Below are positions 1-9,856 of a stretch of 36,486 nucleotides of DNA, one piece after another. The notes under the pieces are model-generated. The model saw only the letters and a list, made by a program, of their open reading frames with translations. It was not told where the DNA came from and ran no database searches. The stretch's first letter is position 1. Each line of letters opens with the position of its first letter. A program made the position numbers and the translations under genes. Where the stretch lies: NCBI GenBank assembly GCA_029298735.1, contig JANSLP010000321.1, positions 1 through 36,486 on the forward strand. The letters are read 5' to 3'. Source of the DNA: Ophiostoma sp. CBS 140.51. Its lineage: Eukaryota > Ascomycota > Sordariomycetes > Ophiostomatales > Ophiostomataceae.

Positions 1-494
1 TGTGGCTCTGCCAAACAGCAAACCGGCTGAACCGTCCAGGGCTGATCCCGTGGCCCTAGAACCTGGGCAATGCGGGAAGGCAGTCGGAGAAATCAAAAGA
101 AGTCATTTCCACCTGAGTAATGAAACAACAAAAAACCATAGTAACGGCTACAGTATCTTGTCCAAGTCATACCGGATACTTGAGAAATGCAAGCCTGTGA
201 AACATTAAAAATTCCACCCATACATGCCTGGAAGACTGTTTTTCAATCAGTGAAGGACATAACAACAGAACTCTTTTTGAGCGCAAGGTGAGGGCCTTCT
301 CGCTTTTTAACAAGTTGCCGATGCCATACATCTCAATTGGCTAATATGAAACTCGTGGTTTGCGGACGCTCCTGCCTTGTTGCATAGGCAACGCCGGCAT
401 GGGCGAGCAATCAATCAATCTGAACGCGCGCTACCATCCGTGTCGTTGTTTGCATAGGTCAATTTTGTTCTATTATTATTCTATTTAGTCTATT
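1..494. other. Spacer downstream of the rhamnosidase gene
   Basis: I see no supportable gene here. A short open frame at the left edge has no recognisable motif and could be chance or the tail of a gene that lies outside the window. The last 40 bases before the rhamnosidase stop are AT-rich, as expected of a 3' flank. Confidence 0.5.
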
Positions 495-3002
495 CTAAAC
501 GACAAAGACCATCTCGCCTGTCTCGGGGATATACTGTGTCGCAAAGGAGCTCAGCAGAACATGGACGACCGGGGGCGGCGTGTCGTTCTTCATCTCGATT
601 CTCAGGCGTACCGTTTTTTTCCTCGACGTTACGTCGGTCGCCCAAGACACACGCACCATACCCGTGAGAACCCCGTCGATCATCTTCATGGGGACCGTGG
701 CGTGAAATTCCGCATACAGAGCAAGCCTGGGCTGGAACGCAACAGCGGCCCACCCAGGCTCGGCCGGTCGAACCCCAGCCACCTCTGCCATGAATTCATA
801 CAGCGGCGCACTGCCCCATGCGTGGCAGTCCGATCGCTGCGATACGGTGTCTTCTTCCCACGTGGTCAGGCCGTTGTCCAGCTGTGTCCGCCAGGGGCCC
901 CAGAACGTATGGAAGAGAGTATCGTACAGATCGCCGCCCGCGATGCTGAGGGCGCGGAGAGTGTAAAAGGACATGGAGATGGATGTTTTGATAAACGTGG
1001 GGCTTTGCACTTCCTTGTCTGCCTCGGGATGGCCTGCGAGGCATCGACGCAACAGTACCTGCGCCGCCTCGCCTTCGACCGCACCACTGAGGACGGCCCA
1101 GACCTGGGCGTGCTCACTGTAGTCGATGTCGGGATCGGCGCCGGACGCCAGACTGTCGGTGAAAAACTGGCCGTCGAAGCAGTGCCGACGGAGCGCCGCC
1201 ACGATGCGGTCGGCACGGACAGCGTACTCGTCCCCGAGATGTGCCCTGCCCAGGGCACGAAGCAGAGTGGCTCCCTGCTTCAACGCGTAGGCATATAAAT
1301 GATTCGAATAGGTGGAGATGCCCGTCTTCGACGCGCTGGGCGGAATGCCGTACGGCCGCCATTCCGGGGTCCAGTCCACAAAATTCCACAAACCCGGCCC
1401 GAGATCCGAGGCGACGATGTCGTATGTCGCATCGAGGTGGGCATGGAAGTATCCTAGGATAGCGTCGACCACGGGCACAAACGGGGCGAGAAAGCGCTCA
1501 TCACCGTAGCGAACAAAGTGGTCAGACAGCATACAGATCCAGAACAAGGAAAAGTGCGGAATCACTTGAGCCCGGTGCGACGGTGCGCGACTGCAGGTGA
1601 GTCCCAGCCGCGGTTGGAACGAGTTGTGGAGTTGGATGATCGCTTGCCTGGCCAGCCGATCATCGCCGGAGACGCAGTAGGTGAAGAGACACGAGCTCCG
1701 CGCATCCATAGCATACTGGAGCTGCTCGTAAAACGGGCAGTCCTCGTAGCAGTCGTGCATGCAATTCAAGAGGGTTTGAAGACTCGTCGTCCAGAGCTGC
1801 TCCGATAGTTTGTCGTGCTCTGCGGGCACCAAGAGCGCTGCGTGAACGTCCAGGGGGTAGTTCACCGTCTCGATCTCGAACTCTTTGAGGACGAGGTCCG
1901 AGTCTCCCACCCGTATGTCGAGTTGGATGAATCGAAACGTCCGAAAATGGAAAGGCAAGAGTACCTCGTCCACGTCGTCCTGCTCGTGGTAGCCAAGTCT
2001 CTCTACGTGGTCAGCCCCTGCGAGCACATAGGAATCTGTTGGGCCGAACAGTGACTTGGAGGAGTCGGTCCGCTTCTCCTTGTTCCGAAGATACGGAACC
2101 AAGGTCGGCTTGTCTTCGTAGCTTTCAGCATAAAGCAACGTGACCACAGTCCCACCCGTCTGTGGGCGGCGGAAACGAATGCGCAAAAAGCCAGTCATGT
2201 GGTGAGGTGCTTTGAGGTCCACTTTGTGATGGGATCCGGCCGGCAGCCGTAGATGGTGGTGCTCTTGCGGGCGGTCACCGAAACCATCGACGGACTCGCC
2301 ACCTGCAATGAAAAAGACCCGTTTCCACGCCTCATGCTCTGCGCTGCTTTGGATATTGTGCAGCCCGGAAAACCGTGACTTTTGGCGCCGCAGCGGAGGG
2401 ATTTGCCGCGGTGAGAGGACCCACGGCGTTGAGTTTCCCGTCGACGTCTGATACTCGAGGACCTTGGCATGCACCCAGTGTAGTCTCGCTGCCTCGCCCC
2501 CCCAGACGCGCCTCTCGTAGATATGCAAAAAGTCGTCTTCGGGTTCGTCCACCCGCAGCATCGTCGACGGGTCGATGGCGGTCAGCCACGTGGTGCTGCT
2601 TTGTAGCTGACGCCCCAGTCCGCTGTCGGGTTCCAGCGCGACCATTCGCAGGCCGCCGGACGGCAACCGCGGAAAGGCGGTGGCGTAAAGCGTCGAGTGG
2701 AAGAAGCGCAGAACATGGACAGCGACCTTGTTGGCGCCACGTTTCAGGAACGGCCCCACGTCCACTTCGTCAAAAAACCACAGGTGCTGGTCTCCCTTGA
2801 CCGGCCCAAACGCTGCGAGCTGGGCGTTGACATACAGTTTGTACCTCGTGTCGGCGGTGATGTGTACTTTGAAGGATGCTGGCGGTACGTCTTCGATGAC
2901 GACATCGCGTTTGAAGTGGACAAAAAGACCGGCCGTGTCCGTTCGATGCTCTTCGAAGAGAGGATGCCACATCCACGTCGTGTCCACTTGGTGCCCTGCC
3001 AT
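495..3002 (-). CDS. GH78 alpha-L-rhamnosidase
   Basis: The gene encodes an 835-aa glycoside hydrolase of family 78, which releases terminal alpha-L-rhamnose from plant glycosides and polysaccharides by an inverting mechanism. It is a single uninterrupted frame. The N-terminal third is a beta-sandwich region typical of the family (for example TRYKLYVNAQLAAFGPVKGD, about residues 50-70). A central (alpha/alpha)6 barrel follows, containing DCPFYEQLQY near residue 420, equivalent to the acidic DCPQRxER-type motif of GH78. TWEEDTVSQRSDCHAWGS near residue 714 carries the second conserved acid and the signature HAWG. A short beta-domain closes the C-terminus. I see no signal peptide at the first Met, so the enzyme is probably intracellular, or else an upstream exon is missed. 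It diverges from a secreted GH79 gene 1.2 kb away. The family call is firm; the exact substrate is inferred. Confidence 0.9.
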   Translation of the reverse strand: MAGHQVDTTWMWHPLFEEHRTDTAGLFVHFKRDVVIEDVPPASFKVHITADTRYKLYVNAQLAAFGPVKGDQHLWFFDEVDVGPFLKRGANKVAVHVLRFFHSTLYATAFPRLPSGGLRMVALEPDSGLGRQLQSSTTWLTAIDPSTMLRVDEPEDDFLHIYERRVWGGEAARLHWVHAKVLEYQTSTGNSTPWVLSPRQIPPLRRQKSRFSGLHNIQSSAEHEAWKRVFFIAGGESVDGFGDRPQEHHHLRLPAGSHHKVDLKAPHHMTGFLRIRFRRPQTGGTVVTLLYAESYEDKPTLVPYLRNKEKRTDSSKSLFGPTDSYVLAGADHVERLGYHEQDDVDEVLLPFHFRTFRFIQLDIRVGDSDLVLKEFEIETVNYPLDVHAALLVPAEHDKLSEQLWTTSLQTLLNCMHDCYEDCPFYEQLQYAMDARSSCLFTYCVSGDDRLARQAIIQLHNSFQPRLGLTCSRAPSHRAQVIPHFSLFWICMLSDHFVRYGDERFLAPFVPVVDAILGYFHAHLDATYDIVASDLGPGLWNFVDWTPEWRPYGIPPSASKTGISTYSNHLYAYALKQGATLLRALGRAHLGDEYAVRADRIVAALRRHCFDGQFFTDSLASGADPDIDYSEHAQVWAVLSGAVEGEAAQVLLRRCLAGHPEADKEVQSPTFIKTSISMSFYTLRALSIAGGDLYDTLFHTFWGPWRTQLDNGLTTWEEDTVSQRSDCHAWGSAPLYEFMAEVAGVRPAEPGWAAVAFQPRLALYAEFHATVPMKMIDGVLTGMVRVSWATDVTSRKKTVRLRIEMKNDTPPPVVHVLLSSFATQYIPETGEMVFVV

Positions 3003-4183
3003 ATCTTCGATGCGCGTCGCAGCACAAAATCACAGAAACACATCGGGTGCAGGAAAAGGGCAGTAAATACGCAATGCCCGCGAAGAAGTTGAGCGATCGC
3101 GTACTGGAGCAACCGGCGCACCAGAGCACGAGAGTACGCGTTTGCGACCGGCGTTTTCCAACCATCGGACTATGTTATTTTCGGCCCAGTCGCGTTCGTG
3201 GCGCTTTGTGCCGACGAGCGATTCTCTATCTACTATCCACGACGAGCGTGGAAGTGTGCGGCGACTCTATGAAACTCGGTCTATGTTAGGTTGAATGAAT
3301 TCTCTCCCAGGCCATTCCATCGTCCGATATGGATTTGCATAGCTGCTACCCTCAATCAAGCACACAAGTATCTACTGTCCTAATGGCTATTGTGCAGTTA
3401 CGCCTAAGTACTTCGTACGCTTCGATTCCCTTCGGCCCGTTCAGTTCTCGGTATCGGTTGCCCCGTTCGCGGTATTTTTTCTTCGGTCCAAGAGAGCGCG
3501 ATTGTTGACAAGCATGTCTCGCACCAATGCCTGCTAACCTCTCTGGGCAAGGTGTGTTGCAAAAAGGGCTCTGGGAACGACCATCAGCGGACCATCTTAT
3601 GCCGCTACGGTCAAGTCAGATGTCTTCGTTGCGTTGTAGGTACCAGGTCGGATTATTTGCCTCCAACTCCACACAGCAAAGTGTTGGCGCCCATGCTTCC
3701 TGAATACGGGGAACAGTGAAAAACACCACACGTCTTCTCCCCGAGCGGGACTAGGCACCATTCTCTTAGATCCATGCCATGCTCACATTGTGTTAGTTTC
3801 CGCTGACTCCGCATTTTGGTATGCGGAATGACGGGGCAGCCCCAGGCTCGGTATGTTGTCTCGCGGGGCCGCTGGTCTGGCGGCACACTTCGGGCCTTGG
3901 TGTTCATGAACCGACGACGCTCGGACGAGAACGCGGCTGGAGAATAGACCGAGTATACCAATAATGAGTAGACAGAGAGCCATGGCAAGGTGGAAGGTAC
4001 CTTTCTCCTCACAGGCAGTAAAGGCAGGGGAGAAGCAGATATAAACCCCATGCATATTTGCCTCCATACCGTGGTCTCGATGTGCAGCAATCAGATTTCG
4101 ACTCTGGTAAACTGACCACTGTCTTTTGCGCAATCCGGTTCTTCCTGCTAAACTTCGATCTCTATACTCCGACGCTGTACACG
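3003..4183. promoter_or_regulatory. Shared divergent promoter region, GH78/GH79
   Basis: This 1.18-kb spacer separates the start codons of two divergently transcribed glycosidase genes. Several short open frames occur, but none shows family motifs, intron signals or biased codon use, so I read it as non-coding. The arrangement would allow shared regulation. I did not find a convincing known activator site by eye. Confidence 0.5.
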
Positions 4184-6192
4184 ATGCTTCATCTCGCAGT
4201 TTCACTGGGCGTCTTGGTGGGCCTGACCCAGGCGGGCTCGACGTCGAATGCCTCACTACCCGTTGCTGTTCCGCCCGAAGCGGCCCCCCTCAGCTCTGCG
4301 CCCGTGGGCATGTCGTAGGTGACCCAGAAGAAGACGGCAAGACGGCTTGGCCGGTGTTGCATGCGGTGGAGCTAATCCAACCAGTTTCGAGTTTTTCATG
4401 TGGCCGTCGTACATGACGAACATCACTCCTCCCATCCAGTGCATGGCGCAGATGGACAGGGTGTATGGCACACGAATGCCGATCCGCGTCGGGGGCACCA
4501 CCCAAGATCGAGCAACGTACGACCCGAATTTTGACGGATACGTCTCGTATGAAGTCGACAACCCCCTGGATGCCCCCGAGACATTGCTCTTCGGTCCCGC
4601 ATTTTTTGACCTCATTGGTAAGAAGAGCAGCCTGTCCTGGGAACTCAGTTCACGTAGCATTTTATTCAGGTTCTAATCAAGAGTCACCAACGTTTCGCAG
4701 GTAAATTTGGTGCGCCGACGCAACTTGGTATGTTGCACTTTTCCCTATATTCCCTTGCTGCCGCGCTGAGAACCTAACAGCGACTTGATCAGGCTTCAAC
4801 CGTGCGTTGAACAATAAAACAAACACCTTTGAAGCTGTCTTGGCGGCGAAGGCAAGATTGTCTCCATGTTTGTCGGCCATCGAGCTCGGGAACGAGCCAG
4901 ATCGTGGGTGCACACCGTCCCAAATTCTAATCGACTTTCTGGCAGCGAGGCTCTTTTTTTAACCAAGGACAAACAAACCAGTGTATCTTTACGACGACGA
5001 ATCCGTGGCCGTGTCCCCCTGGAATGCAACCCAGGAGGCCGCCAACGCGGCAGACTGGTCCCAGACCTTTGTTGATGTCTGGGAGGACCGGCTTCCCATA
5101 CTTTCTGGGGGTGTTTATGCTGGTATCCTCTCCTTCTCGGATTGGCCGAATACGGACACGTTAATCAACTACGAAAACGACACGATCAGAAGAGCCACAA
5201 AGAATTACAACACCCATGAATATTCGGACGGCACCGTGCTCAGCAGCGAGATGAACCACGCGACGACATGCGCGAACATGGCTCCTTACGCCGAGCGCGT
5301 TTCGTATGCTGCCGCCATAGGCAAAGAATACATACTTGGTGAGCCGCTTCCTTGCTCCGAGTTACCATGTGTTTGGGGGAAAGCAGACGTATTGACACAT
5401 ACGTACAGGAGAGACGAATTTTCATCCCTTCAACACGATTATCGATGCTACGTTTGGAAGTGCGCTTCAGACTTTAGACAAGTCCTTGAGGGCGATGTCC
5501 ATCGGTATTCAGCAATTGTACTTCCACCAAGGCACCATCAACCAAGGTAAGTCCCCCTTTGTTGAAGCTTCTTTTGGCTAAACTATAATATTTATTAAAA
5601 AAAAAAAAGAAAACCCCCAAACAAACCACATGACTAACAAACTCGGCAGAATATTTCAACTGGTTTTCAAGCAACGGCACCGGCCAGATCAATGCGCCGT
5701 TCTACGGTGGCTACTTTGCGGCTCTGGCCGTTGCCGGCGCTGATCGGATCGTCGCGCTTGACTCCGGCAACAGCTCGTATGCCCAATACGGCATTTACAA
5801 AAACGGATTTCCGTCGCGGGCCGTGTTCATCAACACGGACTATTTCTCAGGGGGTGATGGCTGCCGCAACAACACGGCCTTCACATTGTTTGGCTTGGGA
5901 GGGAAACGGAAAGTTCGGGCACTTCGCATGACGGCCGCGTCGAGCGAGGTGATTCTCGGCCCGACGTCAGGTGGCCCGGCTGGACACATTACCATTGGAG
6001 GTTCGTTTTTGACGCCATGCTCTTTTTTTCGTGATTTATCTTCCCTGGCTAATCGCGTCTCAAGGTCAATCCTTTGACAATTCCAACTGCGCAAAGGTGG
6101 GCAGGCAAGCATTTGAAAATGTAGAGGTGGTTGGCGGGAAAGCAACGGTCGTCTTGCAGGCATCCGAAGCCATTCTATTGTACATGGACTAG
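4184..6192 (+). CDS. Secreted GH79 beta-glucuronidase, 8 exons
   Basis: This gene encodes a secreted retaining glycosidase of family GH79 that removes beta-linked glucuronic acid, for example from arabinogalactan side chains. Exons: 4184..4314, 4385..4617, 4701..4727, 4793..4903, 4982..5338, 5409..5546, 5650..6000, 6065..6192. They join in phase to 491 aa. All seven introns are GT-AG; intron 1 has GTAGGT and a GCTAAT branch site. Residues 1-18 form a hydrophobic signal peptide ending TQA. The joined protein shows GMSFEFF, VGGTTQDRATYDP, GFNRALNN and IELGNEPD, with the likely acid/base at Glu165. YILGETN follows, with the likely nucleophile at Glu288; the characterised Acidobacterium capsulatum enzyme uses Glu173 and Glu287. 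YFHQGTINQ and a C-terminal beta-domain complete the protein, which ends in LLYMD. Exon 3 is only 27 nt. No lesion is seen, so I consider it intact. Beta-glucuronidase specificity is by family resemblance. Confidence 0.88.
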
Positions 6193-7545
6193 AGGAGATG
6201 CAGAGCCAGCTTGCGCTCGTTCGGCCATCGTTATACGTTATACATGAAACACATGCCTGGAATTTTGAGTAAACGGCTGTTGAGTTGTCGAGCAGACGAG
6301 ACATACGAAATGTATTCGGTCTGCTCCTCAACCTAGCCGGAAACGGTTAACCTAATACATGCTTTCGCGTGGGTGTATTTGTGTCTTCGGCTACGTAGGG
6401 GGTGCGAGCTATTTTCCTGACGAAGTAGTGGAGGTGGGATTACTATAAGTGGTATAGTAAAAGATTTATTTATATATTATAGAAAGTTAAGGAAAGATGA
6501 AGAATTGATAAGTATGGATGAAAGCAACGAGCTATTAGTATTTTTATGAAGATTTAGGTAGATACTTTTTACATGGCTGCCATGCCTACATGTTCAAGAG
6601 GGACCAGTGGCCCGTCTGAGGACGAGGCAAGTATTTATACAGAAAGCCAAGGCGATTGCGTCGAACAAACATCTGCCGGAACAACATCACTCGCACAAAT
6701 AGGAGAATCACAGCAGAGCCTCAAATGTCCATGTCGGAAACGTTTGCCTTCCTTCTCATATTTCACGATCTGACCAGCCTGAATTTACGAAAGCTCGACT
6801 TCTATAGCTTTTTCATGTTAGATGTTGTCAAGCGGAGTGGACGTGTGGGCTGCAGATTAATCGTGACTGTGCTTGGGAGCTTTGGTTCTAATTTCAAACG
6901 AGTCCTCGGTCGGTCAGTTGGCCCTACGACCAGCAGCGCATTTCCCTTGACTAGTCGACCTTTAGGAGAGCGGGCGTCTGTGGCCATGTGGAAATAACAT
7001 AATACGAGGACGAGGTGGTAATATGAGAGGAAAGTGGGAGGCGAAGAGGAGCGGTAGGTGACCGAGGTAAGAAAGAGATGACAGGAATGGGCTACCTCTT
7101 TATACAGGGGCTTATAAGTTATAACTTAATACTACCTCAATAAAGTTGTAAGTTATTTAGTTTTAACTTTCCGTAATACACTTAACCGTACTTCCGTACT
7201 TCTTAAGCTACAAAATAGTAGGCTAGAACAAGTCTTTATAACTATATCGGCTTACGATAGAATAGTAATAAAGGCATAGCGGGCACAGCGGGCACAGCGG
7301 GCACAAGGAGCACTGGGGAGCACAGGGGAGCATATGAGAGCACATCCACTAAGTAGGTTAGAGCAGGGACGGCACAGGTGCACATCTAAAGAAGGAAATT
7401 CTTAATGAGGTTTTTCGGGTGGTGTATTGGGTTGATATTTGTGTGATTGGATGGAAAAAGAAAAACAGTAGTTAAATAACAGGCGCCAACTTGAATATTA
7501 GAATATTGTGACGCCCGCCAAAATATAAAAATCATAACAATTTTC
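6193..7545. other. AT-rich spacer with decayed DNA
   Basis: No intact gene is visible. GC content falls sharply in patches (about 6440-6560 and 7110-7270), rich in TA steps, which contrasts with the GC-rich genes to the left. A perfect palindrome TAAGTTATAACTTA lies at 7115-7128. The stretch looks like degenerated repeat or RIP-affected DNA, but I cannot recognise a transposon family in it. Confidence 0.45.
7278..7304. repeat. Short tandem repeat, 9-bp unit
   Basis: Three perfect head-to-tail copies of AGCGGGCAC. They are followed to about 7345 by degenerate GGGGAGCAC/GAGAGCAC units of similar length, as in a small decaying minisatellite. It is GC-rich within an AT-rich stretch. Confidence 0.8.
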
Positions 7546-7860
7546 TTAGTAACAGTACTCCCAGAACTGACGTTCGGTTGTGAGTTCACTCGCAAATTCC
7601 CCAAATTGGTTAAACACCTCATCGATGATCCGTAACCACCGCTTCTTGAGCTTCGTGATGAAATGCGCCTTGGTATAGTCCCAATACTCTGGAAACCATC
7701 CTGCGTTTTCCTAGTCCACGATCCCTGACAGCCTGCCATTATGCATCAGGACGTTGCGCATATTTAAATCTGAGTGCGAAAAGACGATCCGATGACCACC
7801 GCGATGAGAAACACCCAGCAATGCGGCCGTCTGGAGCGTCTTGTTAAACGCCCCCTCGTC
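7546..7860 (-). pseudogene. Broken APH-family phosphotransferase (C-terminal part)
   Basis: The translated minus strand carries the catalytic core of a fungal aminoglycoside-phosphotransferase-like kinase (APH, PF01636 type). HRIVFSHSDLNMRNVL is the Brenner-type loop with catalytic Asp and Asn. It is followed by GRLSGIVD and, after a stop, ENAGWFPEYWDY. The stop TAG at 7711-7713 replaces the Trp of the usual IVDWE motif, which a single G-to-A change explains. A second TAG lies just upstream at 7861-7863. Upstream of that the N-lobe cannot be followed in any frame, so the gene is truncated or scrambled. The remaining C-terminus ends EYCY at a TAA (7546-7548). Such kinases are abundant, fast-evolving accessory genes in fungi; their substrates are mostly unknown. 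Confidence 0.8.
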
Positions 7861-8162
7861 CTACTGCTCGCAGGTTCTGTCGAATCTTGCAGGAAGCATT
7901 CGAGAAGGTCTTCGTCTGGATATTGAAGATTCGCGTTTTGAATAGCTGCCAGGGCCCAATCCAAGCTATTCGCAGTGTCCTCCATGTCGTCGTCGGTTCC
8001 GCCTGGTGTGCACAGCAAGGAGATGAAGCAATGATGAAAGGTCTGCAGCGGATGCCGAGTTGGATGAATACAGGGAGGAGGTATAAAACTGCACACAGGG
8101 TCACTTCAATCACGTAGGGATGCCTCACATCCCAGGCACCAGTTTGGGGGCTGACCCGCGTT

Positions 8163-9473
8163 TTGTCTCCCTGGGGGGTCATTTTGTCAGAAGGTATGTT
8201 TTTTCCAGGGGTCCAGGAGCCAAACTACGGCTGGAAATTTATACAGAACTCGCAGCAGGAGCTGAACGTTTTGCGCCACGCCATCTGGCGTGACGACGTG
8301 CCCGCTATCCGCGAGTTTTCCCGCCCTGTCGGACCGGACGTTCTATATTGGTCTGACGAGGGCATCGCAGACAATCCAACGCGCATCTATGCCACCGAAC
8401 TCGGCCGTCACGCGGTTCTTACGGCGCTGCTCGACTACCGCGACTCGTTGACGCCCGAGGAGCGTGACCGGGCGCTGCGGGAGTTCGACATCGACGAGAT
8501 AGCCAACTTTAATACGCGTAAATGGGGTACGCCCTTGACTACGGCCTGTATGTGTGCGCGTATAGATATTGTCCGGCTGTTCCTCACGCGCATGCCCGAG
8601 GTCGATATCAATTCCCCCGATAAGTTTGGGCTCACGCCGCTACAGACCGTGGCCCGGCACTCGCATCGAACGGCTCTTAGCGCCAACGGCTACGGCCTCG
8701 ACCCGGCCCACTATCTATAGGTAGCCGAATCCAAGGACCATATAGCGATTGTGCGCATACTGTTGGCCCACGGTGCGCGCTCATGGGCGCCGGACAAGGG
8801 TTTTAAGTGCGTGGGCCAGACCATGCGGGAGGCGAGAAACGCGTAGTATGACTATTACGATCCCGATTACGGTAAGAACGGCCTATAACCGCTCGTCGAC
8901 CGGCCCAGCGGTATTGGCAACGCGCTAATCCAGGCCCTAATATGGCCACGAGGCGGGGACGCGGCTCTAATCTATATATTAGTCGATGAGGTAGACATCA
9001 ACGTCTACGAGGGCTACTTTACTACTACGGCATACTTCGAAGGGACCGGCACTAACGGCCTTACGGACGATGCTGATGATATTGACGAAGGGTGGCAAGG
9101 GGAAGTTGACCTTACGGCCGCCCGTAAGGACCGTGAAGCCCTGATCGCCGCTTATGAAGTTCACCCCAATGCCGCCCGTGCTAGTGAATTAGCGGCCAGG
9201 GATGAGAAAGACCGCAAACATGGGCCCGGCCAGGGACCCGACACGTACTTCACACCGTTGGCAGCTGCAACTCTGTTCCGCAATGCGCTCGGTATACAGG
9301 CGCTGCTACAGATCCCGGGAACGGACTTTTCGACCGACCTCGTGGCGCCGTCGATGTTACGGATATGGCCCCCACGGCCTCACCAACAGGCCAGGACAAC
9401 GAACCGACCCCTCAACGGGACGGGAAGAACAAAGACGCGACGGATGTCGCCAGACAGCACGGGACGTGGCTGA
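8163..9473 (+). pseudogene. Broken ankyrin-repeat protein gene
   Basis: One reading frame runs about 435 codons and is interrupted by only three stops: TAG at 8718, TAG near 8845 and TAA near 8887. There is no frameshift up to about 9350. Translation between the stops is clearly protein-like. Ankyrin-type units include TPLTTACMCARIDIVRLFLT followed by VDIN, FGLTPLQTVARHSHR, KDHIAIVRILLAHGA after the first stop, and TPLAAATLFRNALGIQALLQ near the end. All three stops can arise from Gln codons by C-to-T in a CpA context. The stops do not look like intron sequence, because the ankyrin pattern continues directly across them. After about 9350 another frame looks more protein-like, so the true C-terminus may be lost. 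The real start may lie elsewhere. The role is unknown. Confidence 0.75.
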
Positions 9474-9786
9474 AAGGACGGTGGCGCCAGGACGGACCAA
9501 TCAGAGGAAAGGATGAACTTCAGAGCAGAATGAAGCTACGGGATGAGGCTGGGTGAACTTCAGAGCAGAATGAAGCAACGGGATGAAGTTCAATGAAGCC
9601 CGGAAAAATATATAAGACTGAGGCTTCCTCCCAGCTAGATGGATAGAAGACTCAGTCGCTACCGATTGTCTGAAATACAAACCTACATGAACCTGTATTC
9701 CTGTGCCATAATTGCATACAAACATCCCCGTTATACGTGTTGATTATTGTTTGACCGTTACACCTTATCACTGTTTTACCAGAACA
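9445..9786 (+). mobile_element. Possible solo LTR or LTR fragment
   Basis: This 340-bp block starts TGTCGCC and can be ended at ...ACA. It contains a CCAAT-like box, a TATATAAG box and a downstream CT/AC-rich leader, resembling the promoter organisation of fungal Ty3-type LTRs. I find no target-site duplication at these ends, no primer-binding site and no gag-pol, so the boundaries are only a guess. It could equally be an ordinary promoter fragment. Confidence 0.2.
9514..9593 (+). repeat. 40-bp tandem duplication
   Basis: Two copies with a 40-bp period. The first 33 bases (starting TGAACTTCAGAGCAGAATGA) differ at a single position, and the last seven diverge. The block sits upstream of a TATATAAG box (about 9609) and close to a CCAATCAG box (about 9498), in a stretch without coding potential. 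Confidence 0.85.
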
Positions 9787-9856
9787 AGAACCCTCCCCTA
9801 GACTCGATCACCTAGCAGAGCCTCTTACCTTCTTGGGAAAGTGCCTTTGTAACAAG

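Noticed and set aside
561..1298. 245-codon open frame on the plus strand inside the rhamnosidase gene
   Set aside because: It is antisense to a gene with clear GH78 motifs and has no motifs of its own; open antisense frames are common in GC-rich coding DNA.
5589..5608. Poly(A) run as a retroposed tail
   Set aside because: It lies within intron 6 of the GH79 gene, with good splice signals on both sides; a simple A tract is enough.
7261..7345. CRISPR-like array
   Set aside because: The repeats are 9 bp, contiguous and without spacers, in a eukaryotic genome.
8700..8890. Stops in the ankyrin gene explained by introns
   Set aside because: The ankyrin pattern continues directly across the first stop in the same frame, and no GT-branch-AG set removes the stops without deleting repeat sequence.
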